A program made the translations under genes and the position numbers. From contig NZ_RYFD01000002.1 of NCBI RefSeq assembly GCF_004138135.1, positions 157,945-221,944 of the forward strand: a DNA stretch of 64,000 nucleotides. Reading direction: 5' to 3'. Positions 35,001 to 44,096 of this stretch are shown piece after piece (position 1 is the stretch's first letter; every line of letters begins with the position of its first letter). The DNA is from Candidatus Oscillochloris fontis. GTDB lineage: Bacteria > Chloroflexota > Chloroflexia > Chloroflexales > Chloroflexaceae. The notes beneath the pieces are model-generated. The model saw only the letters and a list, made by a program, of their open reading frames with translations. It was not told the DNA's origin and did no database searches.

Positions 35001-35444
35001 ATGAAGATGCTCAAACTACTCCTCTCGCTGTCGGTACTTAGTCTCCTTGCCCTGATGGTGACCGGATGTGGTGGGGGGCGTGTTAATGCCAAAGTTATCA
35101 TTCCTGATAACGAAGTGCATGTGAAGCTTCATTCATTTGAACTTGTCGCCGATAAATTGACTATTCCTGCCGGTAGTGTCACCTTCAAAGCCATCAATAC
35201 TGATGTTGTCACCCATGAGATGTTAGTCATTCCGGTTGCTGATGCCACAATGGAACTTCCCTACGACCGCACCATCGCACGCCTCTCCGAGGATGCGTTG
35301 GTCAGTTTAGGTGAAGTGCCCGAAATCGAAGCTCATACCAAGGGTGAAGTAACCCTCGACTTGACCCCCGGTACCTATATTCTGCTCTGCAATCTGGTCG
35401 GTCACTACCAGGCCGGGATGCACACCGTGCTTACGGTGGAGTAA
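35001..35444 (+). CDS. cupredoxin-domain lipoprotein
   Basis: 147 aa. A signal peptide ends in the lipobox VTGC (Cys23). The rest is a single plastocyanin-like domain. Likely type-1 copper ligands are His72 (in VTHEMLVI), Cys130, His135 and Met140 (in CNLVGHYQAGM), the right order and spacing for a blue copper site. It would sit on the outer face of the membrane and could carry electrons, as auracyanins do in related phototrophs, or bind copper. No partner gene is adjacent. Confidence 0.85.
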   Translation: MKMLKLLLSLSVLSLLALMVTGCGGGRVNAKVIIPDNEVHVKLHSFELVADKLTIPAGSVTFKAINTDVVTHEMLVIPVADATMELPYDRTIARLSEDALVSLGEVPEIEAHTKGEVTLDLTPGTYILLCNLVGHYQAGMHTVLTVE

Positions 35445-35463
35445 TCCTGAACGCAATACCACT

Positions 35464-35522
35464 TGTCATTCCGAGCGCAGCGAGGAATCCCGACCGAGAC
35501 CCTTCGCTTCGCTCAGGGTGAC
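35464..35522. repeat. short dispersed repeat (GTCATTCCGAGCGCAGCGAGG type)
   Basis: TGTCATTCCGAGCGCAGCGA...CTTCGCTTCGCTCAGGGTGAC is a common intergenic bacterial repeat with partial dyad symmetry. It lies just after the cupredoxin gene. Confidence 0.55.
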
Positions 35523-35593
35523 CGCGTTACTTCTGCGCTACTGCTCCAGAACATTCTCGTGGGGGACACGATGCGGTGTTCCCCGAACCTATA

Positions 35594-35629
35594 CCGCCAC
35601 GCTGCAATGGAGGAGCGTGGCGGTTCTTT
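35594..35629. terminator. terminator between the cupredoxin and M14 genes
   Basis: CCGCCACGCT pairs with AGCGTGGCGG, followed by TTCTTT. It lies between two convergent genes and is 5 bp from the end of the peptidase gene. Confidence 0.8.
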
Positions 35630-35633
35630 ATGC

Positions 35634-36962
35634 TCAACGTGCCATCTGGGCCACCAGCGGTTGTTGGAGCGTGGCGAGATGCTGGTATCGCACGCCCAAG
35701 GGTTCAAGGCGCACGCCGCCATCCTCTGGGTAGTAGGCCATGACGGCGCGTTCAAAGTATTGCATTTCGCGCAACTGGCCATCAGCGGCACGGGCGGTAA
35801 ATTCTTCTGAGAGCGGTAAACCAAAGACATCCAAGCCGCCACCGCGTTGCCAAAAATCGAGGAAGGCCAACTTGAGGCCGTGGCCGGTCTGTTCAAAGAA
35901 GAGCGGATTGCTGGCCGGATCGCCGGGGCCAAAGGCATCACCACCAGCAAAGGCCACGGATTGGGCCGCCTCCTGGCCGAGTGGAGCGGGCTGGACATAG
36001 TAGGAGGTGTCGGCGTAACTGGCACGTTGGACGAGTACCACCTTGGTGAAGGGCTGGAGCAGATCCTCACCCACGCTGTAGGCCGAGGTCAACGGCATAC
36101 CGAAATGCTCACTCCCACCCATAGCCCGCCAGTAACGGTAGATCGCGGCGGGTACGGGGATACCGTCTATTTCGTTGTCGGCGGGGGGGGGCAAGAGCGC
36201 CTCGGCATTGGCCAAGACTGCCTGGAGGCCAGCGAGATTCTGGGGGAACTCGCTCTGATCACCAGTGATCAGTTCCGGGGTGATCGCGGCAATCCCCATA
36301 CTGCCCGCCCAATCGGTCATGGAACCAGTGATGTTGTAGTTGGGCCAGTAGCGGCTATAAGTATAGTTCGCCGCCAGCGCGTAGGTCTCGGCCATGGCCA
36401 GCGAGGGCGCGTGTTCGCAGAAAGAGGGGAAGACCAGCCCGGCATTGGAGTGGATAAAGATCACCCCCGCCGCATCGAGGAGGAAGGCGCGGATAAGGCG
36501 GCTCTCAACCTGCGAGTCGGGGTAGGGGCCACCCGTATCGGAGACGATGCCACGCGCACCTTGAACGGTGATGCTCCAATCATTCTCGGCACATCCGTCC
36601 AGGTTGGTGTTCATGTTGCGGTTGAGGTCAACCCCAAGGCCATCGAAGCGCGTACCGAGGGCGAGGCCATCGGGGTTGAGCACGGGGATGAAGTAGAGCC
36701 GCACACTGGTCGGCACAGCCTGCGGGTTGGCGCGAAAATAGTCAATCAGTTCGAGCGTGAGGCGATAAGTATTGGCCTCCGGCGCACCATGGGTCGCCCC
36801 GACCACCACCAACTTGCGCGGGCCATCGCCCACCTGCACGACATCTATCGGGCGGCCCTGGGCCGAGTAGCCCAACGTGAACTCGCGGATGGGTGGCACG
36901 GCCTGTGCTGTGGGCGAGAAGAGTGTGGATAAAATCAAGGTAAAAATAAGCAAAAAATTCAT
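35634..36962 (-). CDS. secreted M14-family zinc carboxypeptidase with C-terminal repeats
   Basis: 442 aa from the ATG at 36962, which starts a signal peptide (MNFLLIFTLILSTLF...AQA). The catalytic part shows the zinc ligands HGAPE and FIHSNAG, the substrate block GVDLNRNMN, and the catalytic Glu in ITPELITG, so it looks active. The last 160 residues carry repeats of the type FWQRGGGLDVFGLPLSEEF and MQYFERAVMAYYP, a module common at the ends of secreted Chloroflexota proteins and probably involved in wall or polymer binding. The frame is open to 37001. Confidence 0.85.
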   Translation of the reverse strand: MNFLLIFTLILSTLFSPTAQAVPPIREFTLGYSAQGRPIDVVQVGDGPRKLVVVGATHGAPEANTYRLTLELIDYFRANPQAVPTSVRLYFIPVLNPDGLALGTRFDGLGVDLNRNMNTNLDGCAENDWSITVQGARGIVSDTGGPYPDSQVESRLIRAFLLDAAGVIFIHSNAGLVFPSFCEHAPSLAMAETYALAANYTYSRYWPNYNITGSMTDWAGSMGIAAITPELITGDQSEFPQNLAGLQAVLANAEALLPPPADNEIDGIPVPAAIYRYWRAMGGSEHFGMPLTSAYSVGEDLLQPFTKVVLVQRASYADTSYYVQPAPLGQEAAQSVAFAGGDAFGPGDPASNPLFFEQTGHGLKLAFLDFWQRGGGLDVFGLPLSEEFTARAADGQLREMQYFERAVMAYYPEDGGVRLEPLGVRYQHLATLQQPLVAQMAR

Positions 36963-37014
36963 GTATCTATTCCGGTAGGATTTTGAAAATGAATCAAACA
37001 CCCTCGAAGATCTT

Positions 37015-37085
37015 TTTTTGTTATTTTTGGCGGCTACGCCGCCAAAAATAACAAAAACTGGGGTTTGGGGCGTAGCCCCAAGAAC
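37015..37085. repeat. family-3 palindromic element
   Basis: A perfect 20-bp hairpin (37015-37034 with 37038-37057, loop TAC, inner GGCGGC/GCCGCC) followed by TTTGGGGCGTAGCCCCAAGAAC. It lies between the M14 and TerB-like genes and ends next to the stop codon of the latter. Confidence 0.8.
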
Positions 37086-37087
37086 CT

Positions 37088-38008
37088 TTATTCCCCCCTG
37101 GCACGCCGCTTCGCGGCCACAAAGTGATCATGAGTAAGGTTGATACTCGCCGTAATACGACTAATCTCGTCGCTAAGTTCACGGCTCAGGTTACCATCAG
37201 CCATCGCAACCGCAAAGAGCGCATCAAGAAAACGGATGCGTTCATCCACCGGAGCGGTATCAGCAAACTCCTTGGTGAGTTGGTAGTAGTCGAGATCGGC
37301 CACCGACTCGGCGAGCGCCACCTCAGCCACGAGGGCGGCGCGTTCGTAACTGACGCCCCAACCCTGTTGGAGTGCCTCGACAATCCGGGTATGCTCGGCA
37401 TCAGTAACGGTGTTGTCGAGTTGAGCTACCCGCGCCAGCAACCCACCAGCAAGCGCGAGGATATGGGCCTCATCGGCGGGGATGCCCAGATCTTCTTCGG
37501 GAGCTTTACCGATTCGTTGGCGTACTGCATAGTAGATCCGATTATGCAGAAATTCTTCTAGGTAAAGTTCACGGTTGGGGGCTTTGGAGCGGATCGATCC
37601 ACGCAACAGGCGCCCAAGTTGGGCAAACATGCCCAGGTTCACATGTTCGAGTGCCGAGCGGATCTCTGCCGCAGCTTCACGTTCCTCACGAGTAATCACC
37701 CGATCCGCTCGCAACATCTGGTCGAGCGCGGCTAACACCAACGCCCGATCACCTGGGCCACGGAGGGCTGCACCCAGATCCTCCACTAGGCGCGCCCGCT
37801 CCTCACCGCCCACCGGCGAGTGCAGGTAGATCTCCAGTTCGGCCCATTCATTGACCGTCAGTGCCATCTCACCCGAACCTCCCGTCTGGCCAAGTTCGGC
37901 GAGGATATTCTTCAGGCTATTCACCTCATCGCGGGCCAGATGCCCATCGGCCCAGGCAGCAGCGATAATGACTTTGGCAAGCGCCATTGCAAGTGGATTT
38001 TTGGGCAT
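37088..38008 (-). CDS. TerB-like double-domain protein
   Basis: 306 aa, helical and acidic. Two copies of a TerB-type motif are visible: IIAAAWADGHLARDEVNSLKN at the start and LFAVAMADGNLSRELSDEI near the end, with a weaker middle one (LDQMLRADRVITREE). TerB domains bind metal ions through these acidic residues and occur in stress and envelope-associated proteins. There is no ter operon here, so the role is open. AAGGA precedes the start. Confidence 0.7.
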   Translation of the reverse strand: MPKNPLAMALAKVIIAAAWADGHLARDEVNSLKNILAELGQTGGSGEMALTVNEWAELEIYLHSPVGGEERARLVEDLGAALRGPGDRALVLAALDQMLRADRVITREEREAAAEIRSALEHVNLGMFAQLGRLLRGSIRSKAPNRELYLEEFLHNRIYYAVRQRIGKAPEEDLGIPADEAHILALAGGLLARVAQLDNTVTDAEHTRIVEALQQGWGVSYERAALVAEVALAESVADLDYYQLTKEFADTAPVDERIRFLDALFAVAMADGNLSRELSDEISRITASINLTHDHFVAAKRRARGE

Positions 38009-38027
38009 CGGTGAGATCCTTTTGCAT

Positions 38028-38151
38028 CACGGTTTTGACGCAAAGACGCCAAGGCGCAAAGTGTAGGCTAGACCCTTCATAAAATCTTTGCGTCCTTGCG
38101 GCTTTGCGTCAATATACGATTGCTATTTCCTCCAAGTGTAAACCGTTACCA
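38028..38151. repeat. family-1 MITE-like element, one end lost
   Basis: The core TTGACGCAAAGACGCC and GGCTTTGCGTCAA is present, ending AAGTGTAAACCGTTAC; the GTAAC start is missing near the TerB-like start codon. Confidence 0.7.
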
Positions 38152-38152
38152 C

Positions 38153-39847
38153 TTAGGCCGTCTCTACATGTGCCGCCGCATCCAGGCCCAAATCGTGGAT
38201 GCTCTGTTGGCGCATCAGGAACTTCTGGATCTTCCCGGTCACGGTCATGGGGAAGGCGTCAACAAACCTGATATAGCGCGGGATCTTGTAGTGGGCGATC
38301 TGGCCACGGCAGAAGTTGCGTAACTCTTCTGTATCGGCAGTTTCGCCCGGCTTCAGTTTGATCCAAGCCATGATCTCCTCGCCATACTTGATGTCGGGGA
38401 CGCCGATCACCTGCACATCGCTCACCTTGGGGTGGCTGTAGAGGAACTCTTCAATCTCACGCGGGTAGACATTCTCACCACCACGGATGATCATATCCTT
38501 GATGCGCCCGACAATGTTGAGATAGCCCTCGTCATCCATCACCGCCAGATCACCCGTATGCATCCAACGCCCCGGATCAATCGCCCCACGGGTGGCCGAC
38601 TCATTATCCCAGTAGCCGAGCATCACGCTATAGCCCCGCGTGCAGAGTTCGCCCGTCTCGCCTACCGGCACCATCCACCCGGTGAGCGGGTTGATGATCT
38701 TGACCTCGACGTGTGGGTGTACCTGACCCACCGTGCCCACCTGCTTCTCCAGCGGCGTACCGATACGGGTCTGCGTACTCACCGGGCTGGTCTCGGTCAT
38801 TCCGTAACAGATCTCGACATCACGCATGTGCATCTGCGCTTGTACTCGTTTCATCACCTCAATCGGACATGGCGAACCAGCCATCACGCCGGTACGCAGG
38901 CTGTGCAGGTCGAAGTTGGCAAACTCAGGATGCTCCAACTCGGCAATGAACATCGTGGGTACCCCATAGAGCGCGGTGGCCCGTTCGGCCTGTACCGCCT
39001 CCAAAACGGCCAGAGCATCAAAGCCCTCGCTGGGGTAGATCATCGTTGCACCGTGGGTGATACAGCCCAGATTACCCATCACCATACCGAAGCAGTGGTA
39101 GAGCGGAACGGGGATGACCAAACGATCCTGATCGGTGAGATTCATCAGTTCGGCCACGAAGTAGCCATTGTTGATGATGTTGTGGTGGCTGAGGGTGGCT
39201 CCTTTGGGGTAGCCGGTGGTGCCGGAGGTGTACTGAATATTGATTGGATCATCAAACTGCTGCTCGGCTTGGCGCTGTACCAGTTCTTCATGATCAACCT
39301 TCTCCGCCTCGGCCAGCATGGTATCCCAGGTCATCATACCGGGGGCAGGCGTATCGCCCAAGAGGATCAAACCGCGCAAACGGGGCAAGCGCGGCGAGCG
39401 ATCACCCTGAATCAGTTCGGGCACCAACCCGGTCATCATCTGGGCATAGTTGGAGGTCTTGAACTGCGGCGACATGATCAGCAGCGAACAGCCCGAATGG
39501 TGCAGGGCATACTCAACCTCGTGCAGGCGGTAGGCGGGGTTGATATTGACCAAGATGGCCCCGATTTTGCTGGTGGCAAATTGGGTGATCGCCCACTCGG
39601 TGCGGTTGGGTGCCCAGATACCGATACGATCTCCCTTGGCAATCCCATGCGCCATCAGCGCCCGTGCGCAACGGTCAACCTCAACCTTAAGTTGGGCGTA
39701 GGTGTAGCGTAGCCCTTGCTGACAAGCTACCAGTGCTTCATTATGGGGGTACTTCGCTACCGTCTGATCGAACATATCACCAATCGTCACCCCCAGCAGT
39801 GGTCTCTCGCTCGTCCCACTGACATAGCTCCATTGCAACGCGCCCAT
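38153..39847 (-). CDS. acyl-CoA synthetase (AMP-forming)
   Basis: 564 aa, ANL superfamily, close to medium/long-chain fatty-acyl-CoA synthetases. [19 protein letters not shown] is the P-loop, [12 protein letters not shown] the A5 motif, [12 protein letters not shown] and [20 protein letters not shown] follow, and the catalytic Lys is in [10 protein letters not shown]. It activates a carboxylic acid to its CoA thioester. It stands alone, with repeats on both sides. Confidence 0.9.
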   Translation of the reverse strand: MGALQWSYVSGTSERPLLGVTIGDMFDQTVAKYPHNEALVACQQGLRYTYAQLKVEVDRCARALMAHGIAKGDRIGIWAPNRTEWAITQFATSKIGAILVNINPAYRLHEVEYALHHSGCSLLIMSPQFKTSNYAQMMTGLVPELIQGDRSPRLPRLRGLILLGDTPAPGMMTWDTMLAEAEKVDHEELVQRQAEQQFDDPINIQYTSGTTGYPKGATLSHHNIINNGYFVAELMNLTDQDRLVIPVPLYHCFGMVMGNLGCITHGATMIYPSEGFDALAVLEAVQAERATALYGVPTMFIAELEHPEFANFDLHSLRTGVMAGSPCPIEVMKRVQAQMHMRDVEICYGMTETSPVSTQTRIGTPLEKQVGTVGQVHPHVEVKIINPLTGWMVPVGETGELCTRGYSVMLGYWDNESATRGAIDPGRWMHTGDLAVMDDEGYLNIVGRIKDMIIRGGENVYPREIEEFLYSHPKVSDVQVIGVPDIKYGEEIMAWIKLKPGETADTEELRNFCRGQIAHYKIPRYIRFVDAFPMTVTGKIQKFLMRQQSIHDLGLDAAAHVETA

Positions 39848-39868
39848 AGTATCAATGCTCCATCAATA

Positions 39869-39940
39869 GTAGGGGCGAAGCATCGCCCACCAAACCCAGT
39901 TCGTGTACCCAGGCTCCATGGAGGGCGATGCTTCGCCCTC
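39869..39940. repeat. family-2 inverted repeat
   Basis: GTAGGGGCGAAGCATCGCCC and GGGCGATGCTTCGCCC; the last bases of the right arm differ (TCCA instead of CTAC). An overlapping GCTCCATGGAG palindrome lies in the loop. Confidence 0.8.
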
Positions 39941-39956
39941 CATGGGGTACCCTAGT

Positions 39957-41774
39957 TTACCACCCGCCGCCGCCGCCGCCGCCGCCGAAGGAACCGCCGC
40001 CGCCCCCGCCACCGAAGGAGCCGCCGCCCCCGCCGCCGCCACTCGACCAGCCACCACCACCACCACCACCGCCCGACCAACCGCCACTGCCGCCCCATCC
40101 ACCATGGCGCCGCCCACTGTTGAGCACCTCGTTGAGGATCATGCCGCCGAGCACCGCAATCACTTCATCGCCACCACCACGACCACTACCGCCGCCCCCC
40201 TGACGGTTGGCGTACTCGCGCAGTTCGCGAGTCACATCGCGGGACTCGCCGTTGATCGCCTGGGCGATCTTGATGGTCTTGTTGATCTGATCTTCACCCC
40301 GAATCGGGAGGCGGATCTGATCAAAACTGCGCCGCGCACTCTGGAGGCGCTGACCGAGGCTGCGCCCATTGGAGATCTTTTTTCCGTAGGTCGCATAGAG
40401 TCCTTCGGCTTCCTGAAGGGCATTACGCGCCTTGGTCAGTTCGTCATTCAACTGGGTGCGCAGTTTCTCTAGGCGTTGCACATCAGCCTGAGTCGTCTCA
40501 TAGATTGACGCAGTCTTTTCATTCAGGCTGCGGTAGGCCGCGAGGCTCTGGTTGAGGGCATTCTGACGCTGCTGCTCCTCCAATTGCTCGGCGCGCTGGC
40601 GTGTTGCATGGGCCTGCTCCAATAGCCCGCGCAGGTTGGCAATTGCTTGTGTCGTAGCCGGTTGCAGATCATCACGATGCAGATCAGCAAACTTGCTCAG
40701 CTTGGTTACTTCCGCCTCGGCAAGCTGGCACACGGTGTCCACCTGCTGGCGCAGCTTCGCCATCATCTCGGCCTCGCTCCGTGCGCCCACCAGCGCCGCA
40801 TCGGCCAGTTGATCAGCCTCCTGAGCATCGCGCACCAAGATCAGCCAGTTAGGCTGCGGGTTGGCCGCTTCGGCCTGAGCGCGCACCAAGAGTTCCTGGG
40901 CACGCTGCAACTGCCCCTCTGGGTCTTTGCTGACATCAGCATCGTTACTACGCACAAACTCCCAGCCCACCCCAATGCTGCGCTCGGCCTCGGCGAGAAT
41001 CGCACGTGCTGTTGAGCGTGCCTGCTCAAGATCGCGCAAACGGGTGGTGATCGCATCAATCAACTGCTGGACATAGGCCAGTTCCTCGCTGGCAGCATCA
41101 AGATCCTCTTTGGCCGCATAGAACTCCTGCACCTCCATGCTGTTGCGCTGTTGGGCACTCTGCCAATGCTCGTGGGCACGCGCCGCCGCCGCATCGGCCT
41201 CGCTGCCATTGCCACGAATGTCGCTCCAGGTACTCGGTGCAAACTCGTCCACCAGATCGAAGGCACGCCGCCCTTCGGCGATCAGATCAGCAGCGTGAAT
41301 TCCAGCCGCCTCGATCACCGTGAGGCGTTCATTATTCTCGGTACGCAAGGTGGGCAACGCCGAACCGTGCGCAACCGCCTCATCAAGCATCGTCTGGGCT
41401 GCCTCCAACTTAATCGCCGCTGCCGACGGGCCACTCGTCTGAAGCACCCGCGCCGCCTCACTCAGTGCGGTACGCGCACCATCAATCGCCGCCTGTGAGG
41501 TCTCCATGCGGTAGCCCTCAACCGTCAGGCGTTCGGCATCATGACGAGCCTGGACAATCCCGGCACGGATGGCGCTATAGCGATCCAGCGTTGCCAGCAG
41601 AAGAAGAGCCATCTCCGACGCCACCTGAGCCAGAGCAATCGCGTTGCGGGCATCATAGCCTGCCAACACCTGCTCGGCCTGGACAACCTGCTGTTCGACC
41701 GGGGCGAGTGTTGCCGCATGGTCGGCAATCTCCTTCCCCAGCGCGAGCAGCCGGTCGGCGGCGTCGGTTAGGAT
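39957..41774 (-). CDS. C-terminal part of the TPM-domain protein (reached by -1 frameshift)
   Basis: About 605 codons continue the upstream gene in the -1 frame from the A7 run at 41774-41780. The translation is mostly long heptad-rich helices (for example RTQLNDELTKARNALQEAEGLY), then a Gly-rich end with SFGGGGGGGSFGGGG blocks and a terminal GGGW, which is how TPM-domain (YgcG-like) membrane proteins usually end. The first possible internal start (GTG at 41669) has no Shine-Dalgarno and leaves 35 open codons unused upstream. So this is most likely the second half of one gene. Either a programmed slip, a sequencing indel or a real disruption explains the break. Confidence 0.75.
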   Translation of the reverse strand: MLTDAADRLLALGKEIADHAATLAPVEQQVVQAEQVLAGYDARNAIALAQVASEMALLLLATLDRYSAIRAGIVQARHDAERLTVEGYRMETSQAAIDGARTALSEAARVLQTSGPSAAAIKLEAAQTMLDEAVAHGSALPTLRTENNERLTVIEAAGIHAADLIAEGRRAFDLVDEFAPSTWSDIRGNGSEADAAAARAHEHWQSAQQRNSMEVQEFYAAKEDLDAASEELAYVQQLIDAITTRLRDLEQARSTARAILAEAERSIGVGWEFVRSNDADVSKDPEGQLQRAQELLVRAQAEAANPQPNWLILVRDAQEADQLADAALVGARSEAEMMAKLRQQVDTVCQLAEAEVTKLSKFADLHRDDLQPATTQAIANLRGLLEQAHATRQRAEQLEEQQRQNALNQSLAAYRSLNEKTASIYETTQADVQRLEKLRTQLNDELTKARNALQEAEGLYATYGKKISNGRSLGQRLQSARRSFDQIRLPIRGEDQINKTIKIAQAINGESRDVTRELREYANRQGGGGSGRGGGDEVIAVLGGMILNEVLNSGRRHGGWGGSGGWSGGGGGGGGWSSGGGGGGGSFGGGGGGGSFGGGGGGGGW

Positions 41775-42757
41775 TTTTTTACGCGCGCAATCTCCTCTGG
41801 GGCTTGGCGAGCCAGGGCATCCAGTTCGAGGCGCATCTGTTCAACCGCGCTGAGATCCTGCGCGACCGCCTCAGCCAAGGCACGCACCTGATCATAGGCG
41901 GCAGTCGTGGCATTGATCTGCGCCAGTTCGGGTTTGGCGTAGCGTTCGAGTTGTTCACCAATATCATCAAACTGGGTCTGCACTTGCGCAAAGCGCGCCT
42001 GCGCCGCCGCTTGGGCACGTTTGAGGCGCTCCACATCAGCGGGCGCATACGAAACGGCATCGTAGCGCGCCTTCTCATCGGCGTTGCGGAAGCGCTGCCC
42101 CATGCCGGTGATCAGAACCGCCACACCCTCGCGGGCCTCCTTGTGCTGACGCTCCGCCTCGGCACGGGTCTTGGCAGCGCGACGGCGATTGACCACCACC
42201 ACACCGCCTGCCACCGCTGCGGCCAGCGTGAGGCCACCCGCCGCGAGTGGCACCGTATCCACATTGATGCTTCCGTTGGGCGATGGTGGGCTGACAATCG
42301 CCGCCTCAATCGCACCCAGAGCGGTCGTGAAGGCGCTCGTATAATCGCCACTCGACAGGCCAGGATTGAGCGACTGGGTGCGGATCAGGTCATAGTTCTT
42401 GGTATCCCCCACCGGAACATCAAGCGCCGCATTCCATCCATCGCCATATTGAATAGCACTAAAGCGTGAATCAAGGGCGACATAGATCGCGATCATCTTA
42501 GTACGGCGCAGCCCACCACTCACGAACCCATCGCGGGTGAGGCGCGTCTGAAAATCAGCCGCTCCACCCTCGTCAAGCAGATAGATCGCCACCTCGGCAT
42601 CACGGCGCAGCAGCGGGGCTGCGGCACGCTCCAGCGCTGCCCGATCCAGGCGACTATCGGGATCGGTGATCACCAAGCGACTCTGAGCCAACACCGGTGT
42701 GGCCAGGAGTAGCAGCAGGAATGCTGCGGCCACCAAACGCAAAAGAACGCGAACCAT
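41768..42757 (-). CDS. TPM-domain membrane protein, N-terminal part
   Basis: 329 codons. ATG 42757 follows GGAGG and begins a signal peptide (MVRVLLRLVAAAFLLLLL...VLAQ). The TPM domain (about residues 25-165) includes VITDPDSRLDRAALERAA and YDLIRTQSLNPGLSSGDYTSAF. A membrane helix (AAGGLTLAAAVAGGVVVV) and the start of a coiled coil follow. TPM proteins are tethered outside the membrane and linked to protein assembly or phosphatase-like activity. The frame stops right after an A7 run; the natural continuation is in the -1 frame. It overlaps nothing and starts 13 bp after the lipoprotein gene. Confidence 0.8.
   Translation of the reverse strand: MVRVLLRLVAAAFLLLLLATPVLAQSRLVITDPDSRLDRAALERAAAPLLRRDAEVAIYLLDEGGAADFQTRLTRDGFVSGGLRRTKMIAIYVALDSRFSAIQYGDGWNAALDVPVGDTKNYDLIRTQSLNPGLSSGDYTSAFTTALGAIEAAIVSPPSPNGSINVDTVPLAAGGLTLAAAVAGGVVVVNRRRAAKTRAEAERQHKEAREGVAVLITGMGQRFRNADEKARYDAVSYAPADVERLKRAQAAAQARFAQVQTQFDDIGEQLERYAKPELAQINATTAAYDQVRALAEAVAQDLSAVEQMRLELDALARQAPEEIARVKKS
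41774..41780 (-). promoter_or_regulatory. A AAA AAA slippery heptamer
   Basis: On the minus strand the frame reads GTA AAA AAA TCC TAA. The seven A's form an in-frame A_AAA_AAA heptamer, a classic -1 slip site. A -1 shift continues as AAA AAA ATC CTA ACC into the long downstream frame, and the zero-frame stop follows one codon later. Only a small GC stem (GCCG...CGGC) is visible downstream. Confidence 0.55.
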
Positions 42758-42770
42758 ACCTCCTCCATCT

Positions 42771-43694
42771 CTACCGTGGTGCCACCACGAGATCAATGGC
42801 ACGTTGGGGCGCTAACACATCCACAGGCGCTGTAAAGTCATACATATGCAGCGTGAGTGTGAAATCAAAAGGCTGAGCAGGATCACCCGGCGTCGTTCCA
42901 GCAAAGGCGATCTCAACCTGATGCAAGTAGCCATCGGGGCAAACCCAGAGATTCGCACCGACACTATCAATATGCTCCGGATTGGTATCCACCGTCAGGC
43001 CACTCGCACCCAAACTACGCAACACCGCGAGCGCGGCGGGGCGATCACTGATAAAACGATGACAGGTCATGCCATCGAGTTGCATGGTATCAGCGGGGGC
43101 GAAACCGGAGGGATCAACCCCACTATTAGCCACCAGCGCCAGCAGTCCCGCCGGATAGAGCGGAGGTGACGCGAAGGCCACCCGCTGATCGGGCAGGCGG
43201 TACCACGTCGGCTGGAAGGCTCCGATGATCGGCAGCGGGCCATAGACATAGTGCTGTCCAGCCACCCGTCGGGCCTGCAAGCCACCCGCACTCGCATGTC
43301 CATAGATGGCCGTAATCACCCCAGTGAGCGTAAAGGCATAGTCATTCCCCGCAAAATCGGCCTGCATCCCGACCACTTCCATCGGCTCGTGGGGTTGGCC
43401 CAAGCCCACCGCCCCCACCGCGCCATAACCGAGCATCTGCACCATAGCGCGGTAATGCTGGGCCGCCGCCGATGCTGCCACCCCCGCCAGCAAGGCCGCC
43501 TGGGCCTCAGAATCGGGGCGAGCAGCCAACGTGGGCACGGGGGTAGCGGTAGGCACGAGCGTCGCCGTAGGCCGGGGCGTCGAGGTAGGCCGCAGCGTCG
43601 CCGTCGGCACCGATGTGGCGGTGGCAGGCGGCTGGCCGGGCGCACAGGCGACCAGTGCGAGTAATAGCAGGATACAACACGCAACACGATCCAT
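42771..43694 (-). CDS. lipoprotein of unknown function
   Basis: 307 aa from ATG 43694. Signal peptide MDRVACCILLLLALVAC ends in a lipobox, followed by a Thr/Pro-rich linker (about residues 20-60) with PTATxxPTxTPxPTAT repeats. The globular part (from SEAQAALLAGVAASA) has a beta-rich pattern like LppX/LolA-type lipid-carrier folds, but I cannot assign it firmly. Two cysteines (in MTCHRF and LWVCPDGY) could form a disulfide. Likely co-transcribed with the TPM gene. Confidence 0.65.
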   Translation of the reverse strand: MDRVACCILLLLALVACAPGQPPATATSVPTATLRPTSTPRPTATLVPTATPVPTLAARPDSEAQAALLAGVAASAAAQHYRAMVQMLGYGAVGAVGLGQPHEPMEVVGMQADFAGNDYAFTLTGVITAIYGHASAGGLQARRVAGQHYVYGPLPIIGAFQPTWYRLPDQRVAFASPPLYPAGLLALVANSGVDPSGFAPADTMQLDGMTCHRFISDRPAALAVLRSLGASGLTVDTNPEHIDSVGANLWVCPDGYLHQVEIAFAGTTPGDPAQPFDFTLTLHMYDFTAPVDVLAPQRAIDLVVAPR

Positions 43695-43834
43695 ACGGGC
43701 GATACCATCTTCAAAACATATGATGCAACACAGGATCATTGTAGCGCAAATCAACAGCCAGAGTACAAGTTGCACATCACGCTTCCCTGCGGTATCATAA
43801 GTCAAACACCAGATCAGCGAAAGGCAGGTAAGCC

Positions 43835-44023
43835 ATGGATGGCTGGATCATGATTGGCATCGTCGTCTTCGTGATGATCGGGCAGGCGGTGCTATGGGGC
43901 TGGGTACTCATTGAGCACCAGCGCAAGATCCCCGATGTAAAGATCCTTAATTGGCAAGAGTTGGTTTCCGATGCCAAGCGGATGGCCGACGACTACTACA
44001 AGATGATGAGCCCGAAGCGTTAA
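43835..44023 (+). CDS. small single-pass membrane protein
   Basis: 62 aa: one N-terminal membrane helix (WIMIGIVVFVMIGQAVLWGWVL), then a short polar tail ending KMMSPKR. AGGTAAG lies before the ATG and a strong terminator follows, which supports it as a real gene. Function unknown. Confidence 0.7.
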   Translation: MDGWIMIGIVVFVMIGQAVLWGWVLIEHQRKIPDVKILNWQELVSDAKRMADDYYKMMSPKR

Positions 44024-44039
44024 TGCGGTACGGCAGAAG

Positions 44040-44069
44040 AAGCGCAAGCCAGTGGCTTGCGCTTTTTTC
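44040..44069 (+). terminator. intrinsic terminator
   Basis: AAGCGCAAGCC/GGCTTGCGCTT hairpin with a three-base loop and TTTT, 17 bases after the small membrane protein stop. Confidence 0.9.
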
Positions 44070-44096
44070 ATGTACCCATAGATTTGTAGGTTGGGG

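Noticed and set aside
38432..39712. 426-codon plus-strand frame opposite the acyl-CoA synthetase
   Set aside because: It lies fully within a well-supported minus-strand gene and has no ribosome site or recognisable domain.
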